Positions 54,917 through 63,501 of a DNA stretch of 64,000 nt are shown here, in pieces (position 1 is the first letter of the stretch; every line of letters starts with the position of its first letter). Origin of the DNA: Neorhizobium sp. SOG26 (lineage in GTDB: Bacteria > Pseudomonadota > Alphaproteobacteria > Rhizobiales > Rhizobiaceae); contig NZ_CP025512.1 in assembly GCF_003491345.1 (NCBI RefSeq), forward strand, positions 1,240,001 to 1,304,000, read 5' to 3'. Both the position numbers and the translations under genes were made by a program. The notes beneath the pieces are model-generated. The model was given only the letters and a program-made list of their open reading frames with translations. It had not been told where the DNA came from and did not search any database.

Positions 54917-55948
54917 ATGAGCGTGAGCGGCTTACCTTTCGATGACTTCCGAGTCCTGTTGCAGAACCTACCGGGCCCCGATTCGCATGCACTGGTTGCC
55001 GCCCGCGAGCGCGACTCGCAACTGACGAAGCCGCCGGGCGCGCTCGGCCGTCTTGAAGAAATCGCGTTCTGGCTGGCGGCCTGGACGGGTAGGACTCCGG
55101 CGGTCAACCGTCCGCTCGTTGCGATCTTCGCCGGCAACCATGGCGTCACCCGCCACAACATCACGCCGTTTCCGTCGTCGGTCACGCAACAGATGGTGGA
55201 GAACTTTGCGGCCGGCGGTGCTGCGATCAACCAGATTTGCGTGACCCACGACCTCGGGCTGAAGATCTTCGACCTGGCGCTGGATTATCCGACCGGTGAC
55301 ATCGCTACCGAAGCCGCCCTTTCGGAGCGCGACTGTGCCGCGACCATGGCGTTCGGCATGGAAGCGATTGCCGGCGGCACGGATCTCCTGTGCATCGGCG
55401 AAATGGGGATCGGCAACACGACGGTCGCGGCTGCGATCAATTTAGCGCTTTACGGCGGTGAGGCCGAGGATTGGGTCGGTCCGGGGACTGGCTCCCATGG
55501 CGAACTCCTGGAGCGCAAGATTGCGGTGGTGAAGCAGGCAGTCGACCTCCACAAGGATCACCTGAATGATCCGCTGGAGGTTCTTCGTCGTCTTGGCGGC
55601 CGTGAAGTCGCGGCCATCGCCGGCGCTATCCTCGCGGCTCGCATGGAAAAGATCCCGGTGCTTCTGGACGGCTATGTGGTGACGGCTGCTGCCTCGATTC
55701 TCAAGGCGGCCAATCCCGCAGCCCTCGATCATTGCCTGATCGGCCACGTCTCGGGCGAGCCGGGTCACCTGCGCGCGATCGAGAAGCTTGGCAAGACGCC
55801 GCTCTTGGCGCTTGGCATGCGGCTGGGCGAAGGCACGGGCGCTGCGCTCGCCGCTGGGATCGTCAAAGCGGCTGCCGCCTGCCATTCCGGAATGGCGACT
55901 TTCGAACAGGCTGGCGTAACCAACAAGGAAAACGGCCACAGCCACTAA
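54917..55948 (+). CDS. cobT: Nicotinate-nucleotide--dimethylbenzimidazole phosphoribosyltransferase
   Basis: 343 residues. Makes alpha-ribazole-5'-phosphate for the lower cobalamin ligand. LTKPPGALGRLEEIAFWLA, VAIFAGNHGVTRHNITPFPS, LLCIGEMGIGNTTVAAAIN and ALGMRLGEGTGAALAAGIV with the catalytic Glu are the known blocks. Divergent from cobS with about 35-110 nt between starts, so the two share a regulatory gap. Confidence 0.97.
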   Translation: MSVSGLPFDDFRVLLQNLPGPDSHALVAARERDSQLTKPPGALGRLEEIAFWLAAWTGRTPAVNRPLVAIFAGNHGVTRHNITPFPSSVTQQMVENFAAGGAAINQICVTHDLGLKIFDLALDYPTGDIATEAALSERDCAATMAFGMEAIAGGTDLLCIGEMGIGNTTVAAAINLALYGGEAEDWVGPGTGSHGELLERKIAVVKQAVDLHKDHLNDPLEVLRRLGGREVAAIAGAILAARMEKIPVLLDGYVVTAAASILKAANPAALDHCLIGHVSGEPGHLRAIEKLGKTPLLALGMRLGEGTGAALAAGIVKAAAACHSGMATFEQAGVTNKENGHSH

Positions 55949-56012
55949 CTGGTGGTTTCAAAACGAGTTGGGCTGTCGCGGCCGCAGTGGCTGCGACGCT
56001 CACATTGGCGGG

Positions 56013-57041
56013 TTAGAGCGACGCCTTGATCTTCTCGGCGACGTCTGCCGGAACCCACTTCGTCCAGATCTCAGGCATGGACTGCAGGAAGTGGCGGGCC
56101 GTCTCCTCATTGGAGCGCTTGTTGTCCGACTGCCACGCAAGCAAGCTGTTGACGGTGGCGTTCGTCCACCGGCGCTTCCTTATGTAATCCATCGCCGTCT
56201 CCGCCCGGTTCGCAAAGTCGCGCGTCACGATGCTGAAGGCCTGCGAGGTCGGGTAGGAGTTGATCTTTGGGCTCGTCGCGCAATCCGGCACCACGGTGCA
56301 GGCATCCCAGTCACTCTTATCGTGGGGTACGCTGAACGACAGCTTGACCATCTGGTATTTGCCGAGGATGGCCGTGGGCGCCCAGTAATAACCAAGCCAG
56401 CCGGTCTTGTTCGCAAATGCCTTGGCGATGGATTCGTCCAGGGCTTCCGCTGACTCAGGCAATACTAGCTTGAAGCCCTTCTCGTCTGCCCCGAGCGCCT
56501 TGAAGAGGTTCGCCGTCGAGACACGGCAACTCCAGCCGGTGGGGCAACTGGTGACCGCACCGACTGCCGGATCATCTTCCGCGGGAAAGAGTTTGGGGTT
56601 CGCCAGCGCCTGCTGGACGGTCTTGATCTCGGGATGGGCATCGGCGACAAACTTCGGGATCCACCACCCCTCGACCGCGCCATCCTCCAAGATCTCGGCG
56701 CCGATCACCAGACGAGAGTCTGCCACCGCTTTTTCAAGCTGCGGCCGAAAGGAATTCACCCAGAGCTCGGGCGCGATGTCCGGTTCACCCTTCTCGTTCA
56801 TCGCCCCGAAGGTTGTGATCGTCCCGCCCGGAACGAGGGTGACCTGGCAGCCATAACCATTTTCGAGCACGATCTTGTCGAGATGCGCGGCAACTGCTGC
56901 GGAGCCCCAGTTCATCTCGGCGATGGACACCGAACCGCATTCAGCCTGGGCGTGCGCCGGATCAACATAGAGGGCGGCGGCGAGCAGCGTTGCCGCGGTC
57001 ACCACGTTCAGCTTCAGAATGCGCGAGAGATGGCGCTGCAA
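56013..57041 (-). CDS. Glycine-betaine/proline-type ABC transporter substrate-binding protein
   Basis: 342 residues with signal peptide (LNVVTAATLLAAALYVDPAH then AQA). OpuAC-like: SVSIAEMNWGSAAVAAHLDK, VPGGTITTFGAMNEKGEPDI, LGYYWAPTAILGKYQMVKL. It binds a small quaternary amine or related compound for uptake. Neither permease nor ATPase lies next to it; it is an orphan between cobT and cobU. Convergent with cobT. Confidence 0.88.
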   Translation of the reverse strand: MQRHLSRILKLNVVTAATLLAAALYVDPAHAQAECGSVSIAEMNWGSAAVAAHLDKIVLENGYGCQVTLVPGGTITTFGAMNEKGEPDIAPELWVNSFRPQLEKAVADSRLVIGAEILEDGAVEGWWIPKFVADAHPEIKTVQQALANPKLFPAEDDPAVGAVTSCPTGWSCRVSTANLFKALGADEKGFKLVLPESAEALDESIAKAFANKTGWLGYYWAPTAILGKYQMVKLSFSVPHDKSDWDACTVVPDCATSPKINSYPTSQAFSIVTRDFANRAETAMDYIRKRRWTNATVNSLLAWQSDNKRSNEETARHFLQSMPEIWTKWVPADVAEKIKASL

Positions 57042-57514
57042 GGCGAACTCCCTTGTAAAATTGGCCGCTTAGTTCTGCCGGCTCACATGTCGGGTAATGT
57101 AGCGGAGAGACAGCATTTGCCAACCGCGCAGACTGCATCGGCGATCAGATTAACGTCAACGACGTCAGGATCATCCCGTGTCCCAAGGAGGCGGCAGATC
57201 AGAATTTCGCTTCCGCTGATTTTTCTCGAGTCAACCCAATGCCGATAACGATCCGGTAACGATGTCGGGCTATTGGTGTGCGTGCAGGCAGTTGAGCCCG
57301 CACACGGCGCCGGTCTTAGGTATTGCGTACCGGCTCCCCCTGTCTCCGCTGGAGATAGTGTCGCCCGCGTCTTGTCTTTGGGGCAATTGACACTCATATG
57401 GAATGCCTGCACACATTGCTGTGCAATGATCCAGAGCAAACATCACCAACAGGGCCGGACGCCTCCTTATCTACGAATCGTCCGGCTTCCTCTGGCCAAG
57501 GCTTTCCCATCTTC
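57042..57514. other. Intergenic region, no gene seen
   Basis: 473 nt between the binding protein and cobU. ORFs here are short and not protein-like. I looked for a cobalamin riboswitch because cobU follows; the B12-box sequence was not found. Small palindromes such as CATTGC-TGT-GCAATG (57414-57428) and GTGCG/CGCAC (57279-57304) are present. Promoters of both flanking genes must lie here but could not be placed. Confidence 0.5.
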
Positions 57515-58036
57515 ATGACTCGAACCGGCCACGTCACGCTTGTCCTGGGCGGCGCTCGTTCCGGCAAATCCGCTTTCTCCGAGAAGCTGGCGATCGAAAC
57601 CGGACTCACGCGGCATTACCTGGCGACCGGGCGTGCCTATGACGACGAGATGCGCGAGCGAATTGCGCGCCATCGGGTCGATCGAGGCGAGGGTTGGCAG
57701 ACACATGAGGTGCCGATGGATGTTGCGCGCGAACTTTCCCGAACTGTAAATCCTGACACTGTCATCTTGCTCGACTGCCTGACGCTTTGGGTCACCAACC
57801 TGATGATGGAGGAGCGCGACATCGAGGCTGAAGCTGCCAGGTTGCTTGGCGTGCTGGCGGAAGCAGAGGGACGCGTGATCCTCGTGTCGAATGAGGTTGG
57901 CCTCGGAATTGTGCCGGAAAACCGCATGGCGCGGGAATTCCGGGACCACGTCGGCCGGCTCCACCAGAAGATTGCGGCACAGGCGGACGAAGTGTTTTTT
58001 ATCGCCGCTGGGCTGCCGCTCAAGATGAAGGGCTAG
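57515..58036 (+). CDS. cobU: Adenosylcobinamide kinase / adenosylcobinamide-phosphate guanylyltransferase
   Basis: 173 residues from ATG 57515; the frame is open to 57398 but without family features. P-loop GGARSGKS, then [20 protein letters not shown] (guanylylated-His loop, His at RHRVDR) and [13 protein letters not shown] (Walker B region), [20 protein letters not shown]. Attaches GMP to adenosylcobinamide phosphate, the step before CobS. Equivalent to cobP in the Pseudomonas naming. Its stop overlaps that of the convergent TSUP gene. Confidence 0.95.
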   Translation: MTRTGHVTLVLGGARSGKSAFSEKLAIETGLTRHYLATGRAYDDEMRERIARHRVDRGEGWQTHEVPMDVARELSRTVNPDTVILLDCLTLWVTNLMMEERDIEAEAARLLGVLAEAEGRVILVSNEVGLGIVPENRMAREFRDHVGRLHQKIAAQADEVFFIAAGLPLKMKG

Positions 58037-58872
58037 AAGCCCAGCCAGAGCCTCAAAGGATGCATGGGATCGGCGACAAGCTTGGTGGCCAGCGCCAGGC
58101 ACGAGATCACCAGCAGCGGCTTGATCAGCTTTGCCCCGCTGCGCATCGCAAGTCGTGAGCCAACCTGAGCGCCAAGAAATTGCGCTGCCCCCATCATAAG
58201 CCCGAGCTTCCAGTACACCGAACCCGCGACCGCAAACACCACGAATGACCCGAAATTGGAGCCGAGGTTGATTAGCTTCGTGTGCGCCGTCGCCTTCAGC
58301 ATGCCGAAGCCTGCGAGAAGCACGAAGCCAAGCATGTAGAACGAGCCGGCGCCGGGGCCGAAAAGCCCGTCATACAGCCCGATCAGCGGCACGAAGGTGA
58401 TGCCGAAAATGAGCGGTGTCACCCGGCGGTGACTGTCGACGTCATTGAGGTTCGGTTTCAGGGCGAAGAACAGCGCGATCGCAATCAGCAGGAAGGGAAT
58501 GGCCGCGGCAAGAAACTGTGCCGGAACCATCGCGGCGAGGACCGCGCCAGTCGCTCCACCCACCACCGCCATGGCCGCCATCGGCAGCTGCCGTTTCAGG
58601 TCGACATGGCCGCGTCTTGCATAGGCGATCGTCGCCGAGGCCGCACCAAACTGAGATTGAAGTTTGTTGGTGCCGAGGGCCTCCAAGGGAGGAATGCCCG
58701 CGAGCAGCATTGCCGGGATGGCGATGAGACCGCCGCCGCCGGCGATCGAATCTACAAAGCCGGCAAAGAACGCTGCCGCAAGCAGCAGCAGGATCAGGTG
58801 GGGAAGGAGATCAGGCAAGGGAGGAACTCGGCGATGCGGGGTATGCGGGATGGTGCGCGGCGCTTCTCGCAC
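58033..58872 (-). CDS. TSUP family sulfite/sulfonate-type permease (TauE/SafE)
   Basis: 279 residues from ATG 58872, though the first 18 residues are unlike the family and a TTG at 58818 may be the start. Eight membrane segments. [20 protein letters not shown] and the second repeat [20 protein letters not shown] are the duplicated TSUP motif. Exports or imports sulfur-containing anions or other organic acids; substrate unknown. Confidence 0.9.
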   Translation of the reverse strand: MREAPRTIPHTPHRRVPPLPDLLPHLILLLLAAAFFAGFVDSIAGGGGLIAIPAMLLAGIPPLEALGTNKLQSQFGAASATIAYARRGHVDLKRQLPMAAMAVVGGATGAVLAAMVPAQFLAAAIPFLLIAIALFFALKPNLNDVDSHRRVTPLIFGITFVPLIGLYDGLFGPGAGSFYMLGFVLLAGFGMLKATAHTKLINLGSNFGSFVVFAVAGSVYWKLGLMMGAAQFLGAQVGSRLAMRSGAKLIKPLLVISCLALATKLVADPMHPLRLWLGF

Positions 58873-58987
58873 CGAATCGTCGCGTCCGCAACTGCCACGC
58901 TGGACGGCCTTACAGCGCGGACCGGGATTGCACTGAATGCGTTTGGCGTTATGGTGCGCGCCTCAAGAGGTCGCATAGGAATAGCAC

Positions 58988-59959
58988 ATGCATAAGGTCA
59001 TTTTCGATACGGATCCGGGCGTCGATGATGCGATGGCACTGCTCTTCCTGCATCGCCACCCGGAGATCGAGCTTCTGGGCGTCACCACCGTCTTCGGCAA
59101 TGTCGGTGTGGACCTGACGACGCGCAACGCCCAGTTCCTGCATCGCGAGTGGGAGATCACCGCTCCGATCGCCAAGGGCGCTGGCGCAACACTCGATCCG
59201 GCGCGCACCGACGACCGCGCCGCTTCGGTGGTCCACGGCGCCGATGGGCTCGGGAATATCGGCGTGCCTGACGTCATCGACTGGCCGCTCGATCCGCGCC
59301 CTGCTTACCAGTTCATCATCGACACCGTGCGGGAGAACCCGGGAGAGGTGACCCTGATTGCGGTTGGACGCATGACCAACTTGGCGCTTGCCGTGCAGGC
59401 CGATCCGGAAATTGCCGGGCTTGTGAAGGAAGTGATTGTCATGGGTGGCGCCTTCGACGTGAACGGCAACGTCACGCCGGCCGCGGAGGCCAATATTCAT
59501 GGCGACCCGGAAGCTGCTGACCTGATCTTCATTACGCCGTGGAAGGTCACGATCGTCGGCCTCGACGTGACCATGAAGACGATCATGTCCAGCCAGTACC
59601 TCGCCGAGATGGTGGCTGCCGGCGACAAGTCGGTGAAGCTCCTGTCGGACCTCTCGCAATATTACATCGACTTCTACAGGAACCGCGTCGGAATCGACGG
59701 CATGGCCGTCCACGACAGCACCGCCTGTGTTTACCTGGTGCGGCCGGATCTCTTCACCATCCGCAGCGGACCTGTTCGCGTGGTTTGCGGCGGACTGGCG
59801 GATGGCGAAACGATCCAGGCGCCGGACAGCGGCCGCAAGTTCCTCGGCACGGCCTGGGATGGGCAGCCGAGCCAGTGGGCCTGCACCGGCGTTCAGGCGC
59901 AATCCGTGCTTGAGGTGATCCGGGCAGCCATTGTAGAGCAGCGAGCTTCAGCTGCCTGA
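58988..59959 (+). CDS. Inosine/uridine-preferring nucleoside hydrolase
   Basis: 323 residues. Ca2+ site DTDPGVDD (Asp7, 9, 13, 14) at the N-terminus, then VIVMGGAFDVNGNVTPAAEANIHG in pieces: MGGAF and the N-x-x-x-D metal block (EANIHGDPEAAD), and a late HDSTACVYLVRP with the catalytic His. Hydrolyses the N-glycosidic bond of nucleosides to ribose and base. Alone between TSUP and acpXL. Confidence 0.94.
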   Translation: MHKVIFDTDPGVDDAMALLFLHRHPEIELLGVTTVFGNVGVDLTTRNAQFLHREWEITAPIAKGAGATLDPARTDDRAASVVHGADGLGNIGVPDVIDWPLDPRPAYQFIIDTVRENPGEVTLIAVGRMTNLALAVQADPEIAGLVKEVIVMGGAFDVNGNVTPAAEANIHGDPEAADLIFITPWKVTIVGLDVTMKTIMSSQYLAEMVAAGDKSVKLLSDLSQYYIDFYRNRVGIDGMAVHDSTACVYLVRPDLFTIRSGPVRVVCGGLADGETIQAPDSGRKFLGTAWDGQPSQWACTGVQAQSVLEVIRAAIVEQRASAA

Positions 59960-60063
59960 CAGGCAGCCTGGACTGACGGGATTGTTGTGACCGCCTCTGG
60001 CGACCTCCATTGCTGAATTAGCAACAGGGGCCATGCAAATCTTGCCGCTTTGGCAGGAGGCCA

Positions 60064-60092
60064 TTGGCATTTGGAAACGATTTCCCTATGTG
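60064..60092 (+). promoter_or_regulatory. Candidate promoter of the acpXL cluster
   Basis: TTGGCA (60064-60069) and TATGTG (60087-60092) with a 17-nt spacer, about 34 nt before the acpXL start. The spacer holds a small palindrome GGAAA-CGA-TTTCC (60073-60085) that could be an operator. A second palindrome TTGCT-GAATT-AGCAA lies upstream at 60010-60024. Confidence 0.4.
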
Positions 60093-60125
60093 GAACCTGA
60101 TTTTCATATTCTAGAGGACATGGGC

Positions 60126-60404
60126 GTGACTGCTACATTCGACAAAGTTGCCGATATTATCGCTGAAACCAGCGAAATCGATCGCGAGACCATCACGCCG
60201 GAGAGCCACACGATCGATGATCTCGGCATCGACAGCCTCGACTTCCTCGACATCGTGTTTGCGATCGACAAGGAATTCGGCATCAAGATCCCGCTCGAGC
60301 AGTGGACGCAGGAAGTCAACGAAGGCAAAGTTTCCACAGAGGAATACTTCGTCCTGAAGAACCTGTGCGCCAAGATCGACGAGCTGAGGGCGGCAAAGGC
60401 CTGA
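60126..60404 (+). CDS. acpXL: Acyl carrier protein AcpXL
   Basis: 92 residues from GTG 60126 (AGAGG 8 nt upstream); an ATG at 60120 would add two residues but sits only 2 nt after the GAGG. AcpXL carries the 27-hydroxyoctacosanoate and similar very long acyl chains to lipid A. The phosphopantetheine serine is in [20 protein letters not shown], and the longer acidic loops distinguish it from normal AcpP. First gene of a five-gene plus-strand cluster. Confidence 0.96.
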
Positions 60405-60432
60405 TCGGTTTCGATCGCCTGCCGGCAATCTG

Positions 60433-60906
60433 ATGTTGCTCGAATATTTCCAGATGATCGATCGCATCGAAGCGGTCGATCTGGGAGCAAAGACCTTGAA
60501 GGCGCGTTCGGTCGTGCCTTCGAAGAGCCCGGTGTTTGAAGGCCATTTTCCCGGCATGCCTTTGGTACCCGGTGTGCTTCTGATCGAAACCATGGCGCAG
60601 GCATCCGGTATGCTGGTGCTGGCTGCTTCCGATTTTGCCGCCATGCCGTTTCTTATGTCGGTCGACAACGCCAAGATGCGCACATTCGTGGAGCCGGACG
60701 CCGTACTCGATATCGAGGCCTTCCTGGAGCATGAAGGTTCGGGTTACGCCGTGACCAAGGCCAAGATCACGAGCAACGGGAAAAAGGTCTGCGACGCGCA
60801 GTTGAAGCTTCGCACCATGCCTTTCAGTGAAATCCCGCTGGCTCCGGTCGTGCGCAAGCGCGCCGAAGAAGTCGGCCTGATGGACGCCATTGCCGCGAAC
60901 GCCTAG
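60433..60906 (+). CDS. fabZXL: FabZ-like 3-hydroxyacyl-ACP dehydratase of the AcpXL cluster
   Basis: 157 residues. Hot-dog fold: SPVFEGHFPGMPLVPGVLLI with the dehydratase His, then ETMAQASGMLVLAAS. Related to FabZ but longer at the N-terminus (MLLEYFQMIDRIEAVDLGAK). Removes water from 3-hydroxyacyl-AcpXL during elongation. 28 nt after acpXL. Confidence 0.92.
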   Translation: MLLEYFQMIDRIEAVDLGAKTLKARSVVPSKSPVFEGHFPGMPLVPGVLLIETMAQASGMLVLAASDFAAMPFLMSVDNAKMRTFVEPDAVLDIEAFLEHEGSGYAVTKAKITSNGKKVCDAQLKLRTMPFSEIPLAPVVRKRAEEVGLMDAIAANA

Positions 60907-60940
60907 AACCTATCCGAGATCAGGGTAGGCATAAGAGGAC

Positions 60941-62143
60941 ATGATGAAGTCTGACAATGATGTCGTGATCACCGGTGTTGGTATCGTCACCTGCCAAGGC
61001 GTCGGCAAGGAGCCGCATGTCGCTCTTCTTTCGGCGGCTGAAGTCGGTGCGCCGAAGGTTGAGACGGAGCGGTTTGCGCCATACCCGGTCCATCCCATGC
61101 CGGAGATCGATTGGTCGGCACAAATCCCCAAGCGCGGCGACCAGCGCCAGATGGAAAACTGGCAGCGGCTTGGCGTGTTTTCGGCAGGTCTTGCTCTGGA
61201 TGATGCCGGCCTGAAGGCGGACGCCGAAGCATGTGCCTCGATGGACATGATCGTTGCCGCCGGTGGTGGCGAGCGCGACATCAAGGTCGACTCGCTCATC
61301 GTGGACGAGGCACTGAAGCGCAATGACCGGGAACTGCTGCTGAACGAAAAGCTGACGACCGAACTGCGCCCGACGCTGTTCTTGGCCCAGCTTTCCAACC
61401 TGGTCGCTGGTAATATCTCAATCGTGCACAAAGTGACCGGCTCATCTCGTACCTTCATGGGCGAAGAAGCCGCAGGCATTACCGCAGTCGAGACCGCATT
61501 CCACCGCATCAAGGCCGGCCAGTCCACGCATAGCCTCGTCGGCGGCGCCTTCGTCGCGGAACGCGCCGACATCATTCTGCTGGTTGAAGGCATTCGTGCC
61601 CATGCGACGGGTGAGTGGCATCCGCTCTGGTCCCGTTCCGAGGACAATGGCGGCGGCATGATGATGGGTTCCGTCGGTGCCTTCCTCGTGCTCGAGTCGC
61701 GTTCGCATGCCGAAGCGCGTGGTGCACATATCTATGCCGTCATCGAGGCCATCGAAGGCGACCGTGGCAACCGCGACGAGGGCAAGCTCGAAAAGCGCTT
61801 GAGCCGCCTGGCTGCCCATGCCGGCGATCTCTCCAAGGCTGATACAGTTGTTTTCTCCGGCGCCAGCGGCGTGCATGACATTACCAAGCGCGAAAAGTCG
61901 CTTCTCGCATCGCAGCTTGATGGTGCACCCATTCGCGGTTACGGCGGCATCACCGGCCACGGTATGGAAGCACAGTTCCCGCTCGGCCTGGCGCTGGCGG
62001 CCCTGACGCTGGATAGCGGCGCAACCGTCCCGACATTTGATTCCGAAAATGAGAAGCCGATGACGGCGCCGGCGAAACACGCGGTGGTGACGACAGTCGG
62101 TTATACGCGCGGCGAGGGGCTTGCCGTCCTGTCGGCCGCGTAA
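60941..62143 (+). CDS. fabF2XL: Beta-ketoacyl-ACP synthase-like protein lacking the active-site Cys (FabF2XL)
   Basis: 400 residues (ATG 60941 or 60944). Thiolase-fold ketosynthase by the VVITGVGIVTCQGVG start, GDQRQMENWQRLGVFSAGLA, GGGMMMGSVGAFLVLES and TTVGYTRGEGL end. But at the nucleophile elbow it reads IVHKVTGSSRTFMGEEAAGI (161-180), with no Cys; the only two Cys are at 18 and 98. The first catalytic His motif is also changed (FSGASGVHD instead of NAHGTST); the third, ITGHGMEAQ, keeps a His. So it cannot do normal thioester condensation alone. Pairs with the next gene, 11 nt downstream, which is complete. Confidence 0.93.
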   Translation: MMKSDNDVVITGVGIVTCQGVGKEPHVALLSAAEVGAPKVETERFAPYPVHPMPEIDWSAQIPKRGDQRQMENWQRLGVFSAGLALDDAGLKADAEACASMDMIVAAGGGERDIKVDSLIVDEALKRNDRELLLNEKLTTELRPTLFLAQLSNLVAGNISIVHKVTGSSRTFMGEEAAGITAVETAFHRIKAGQSTHSLVGGAFVAERADIILLVEGIRAHATGEWHPLWSRSEDNGGGMMMGSVGAFLVLESRSHAEARGAHIYAVIEAIEGDRGNRDEGKLEKRLSRLAAHAGDLSKADTVVFSGASGVHDITKREKSLLASQLDGAPIRGYGGITGHGMEAQFPLGLALAALTLDSGATVPTFDSENEKPMTAPAKHAVVTTVGYTRGEGLAVLSAA

Positions 62144-62154
62144 AGGAGATTGCG

Positions 62155-63441
62155 ATGAGCGAGACACGCTTCAAGGATCATCTCGGCCGCCCGATCGTCG
62201 CCGTCACCGGCATGGGCGTCATCACCTCGCTCGGTCAGGGCCTGCAGGATAACTGGGCGGCTTTGACCTCCGGCACGTCCGGCATCCACAAGATCACCCG
62301 ATTCCCGACGGACAAGCTGTCGACGCGCATCAGCGGCACGGTGGACTTCATCAAGGTGCCGGCCGAAAACTCCGTGGAGCGTTCCTTCGCCTTCGCTCGC
62401 GAGACAACGATCGAGGCACTGGCGCAGGCTGGTCTGTCCGGTGATTTCGAAGGCCCGCTTTTCCTTGCAGCACCTCCGGTCGAGCCGGAATGGTCGGATC
62501 GGTTTGCGCTGGCCGATCGTTCGGGACCGTCCAAGGCAGAAGGTGACGCCTACGACCGCTTCCTCGCCGCAATGCGCGTTCGGCCGGATCCGGTGTTTCT
62601 TGAAGCCGTGCAGTTCGGCTCGATCTCCGAGCGGCTGGCCGACACATTCGGCACCCGCGGCCTGCCGGTGACGCTCTCGACCGCATGCGCATCTGGCGCA
62701 ACCGCTATTCAGCTTGGCGTTGAAGCCATCCGTCAGGGGCGCACGGATCGGGCGCTGACCGTGGCGACCGACGGCTCGGTGAGCGCCGAAGCTCTGATCC
62801 GCTTTTCGCTTCTCTCGGCGCTTTCGACACAGAATGATCCGCCGGAAAAGGCTTCCAAGCCCTTCAGCAAGGACCGCGATGGCTTCGTCATTGCCGAGGG
62901 CGCTGCAACGCTGGTGCTGGAATCGCTGGAATCGGCGGTGGCGCGCGGCGCGAAGGTTCTCGGCATCATGAAGGGCGTCGGCGAGAAGGCCGATCACTTC
63001 CACCGTACCCGTTCTTCGCCGGACGGCGGACCGGCGATCGCGACCATTCGCGCAGCACTGACTGACGCCGGCATGGAAGAAGGTGGCATCGGTTATATCA
63101 ACGCGCACGGCACCTCCACACCGGAGAACGACAAGATGGAGTATGGCTCCATGCTCGCCGTATTTGGTGACAGGTTGAAGGACATTCCGGTGTCTTCCAA
63201 CAAGTCGATGATCGGCCACACGCTGACGGCTGCCGGCGCGGTCGAAGCGGTCTTCTCGTTCCAGACCATGCTGACAGGCACGCTTCCGCCGACGATCAAC
63301 TACCATAATCCCGACCCGACGATCGTGCTTGATGTGGTGCCGAACCAGAAGCGGGACGCGGCGCCGACAGCCGTTCTCTCTAATTCCTTCGGTTTTGGCG
63401 GGCAGAACGCCAGCCTTGTCATGACCGTGGAACCGTCTTAG
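62155..63441 (+). CDS. fabF1XL: Beta-ketoacyl-ACP synthase II-type (FabF1XL)
   Basis: 428 residues. Intact Cys-His-His triad: Cys178 in LSTACASGATAI, His318 in INAHGTSTPEND, His355 in NKSMIGHTLTAAGA. Elongates acyl-AcpXL toward C28. RBS AAAGGAG lies before ATG 62155. The region 100-150 (EWSDRFALADRSGPSKAEGD) is an insertion longer than in ordinary FabF and may form part of a long acyl pocket. Works in the very-long-chain lipid A pathway with the preceding gene. Confidence 0.96.
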   Translation: MSETRFKDHLGRPIVAVTGMGVITSLGQGLQDNWAALTSGTSGIHKITRFPTDKLSTRISGTVDFIKVPAENSVERSFAFARETTIEALAQAGLSGDFEGPLFLAAPPVEPEWSDRFALADRSGPSKAEGDAYDRFLAAMRVRPDPVFLEAVQFGSISERLADTFGTRGLPVTLSTACASGATAIQLGVEAIRQGRTDRALTVATDGSVSAEALIRFSLLSALSTQNDPPEKASKPFSKDRDGFVIAEGAATLVLESLESAVARGAKVLGIMKGVGEKADHFHRTRSSPDGGPAIATIRAALTDAGMEEGGIGYINAHGTSTPENDKMEYGSMLAVFGDRLKDIPVSSNKSMIGHTLTAAGAVEAVFSFQTMLTGTLPPTINYHNPDPTIVLDVVPNQKRDAAPTAVLSNSFGFGGQNASLVMTVEPS

Positions 63442-63501
63442 AGACACCGCCATTACGAATAGACGACGATTTGGCGCCCTTGCGGCGAAGGATGAACTAT
63501 T

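Noticed and set aside
57083..57439. 118-residue open frame in the gap before cobU
   Set aside because: Starts and composition are poor, with no ribosome-binding site or family match. Treated as non-coding.
57042..57514. Cobalamin riboswitch before cobU
   Set aside because: The B12 box and the surrounding conserved stems were not found on either strand.
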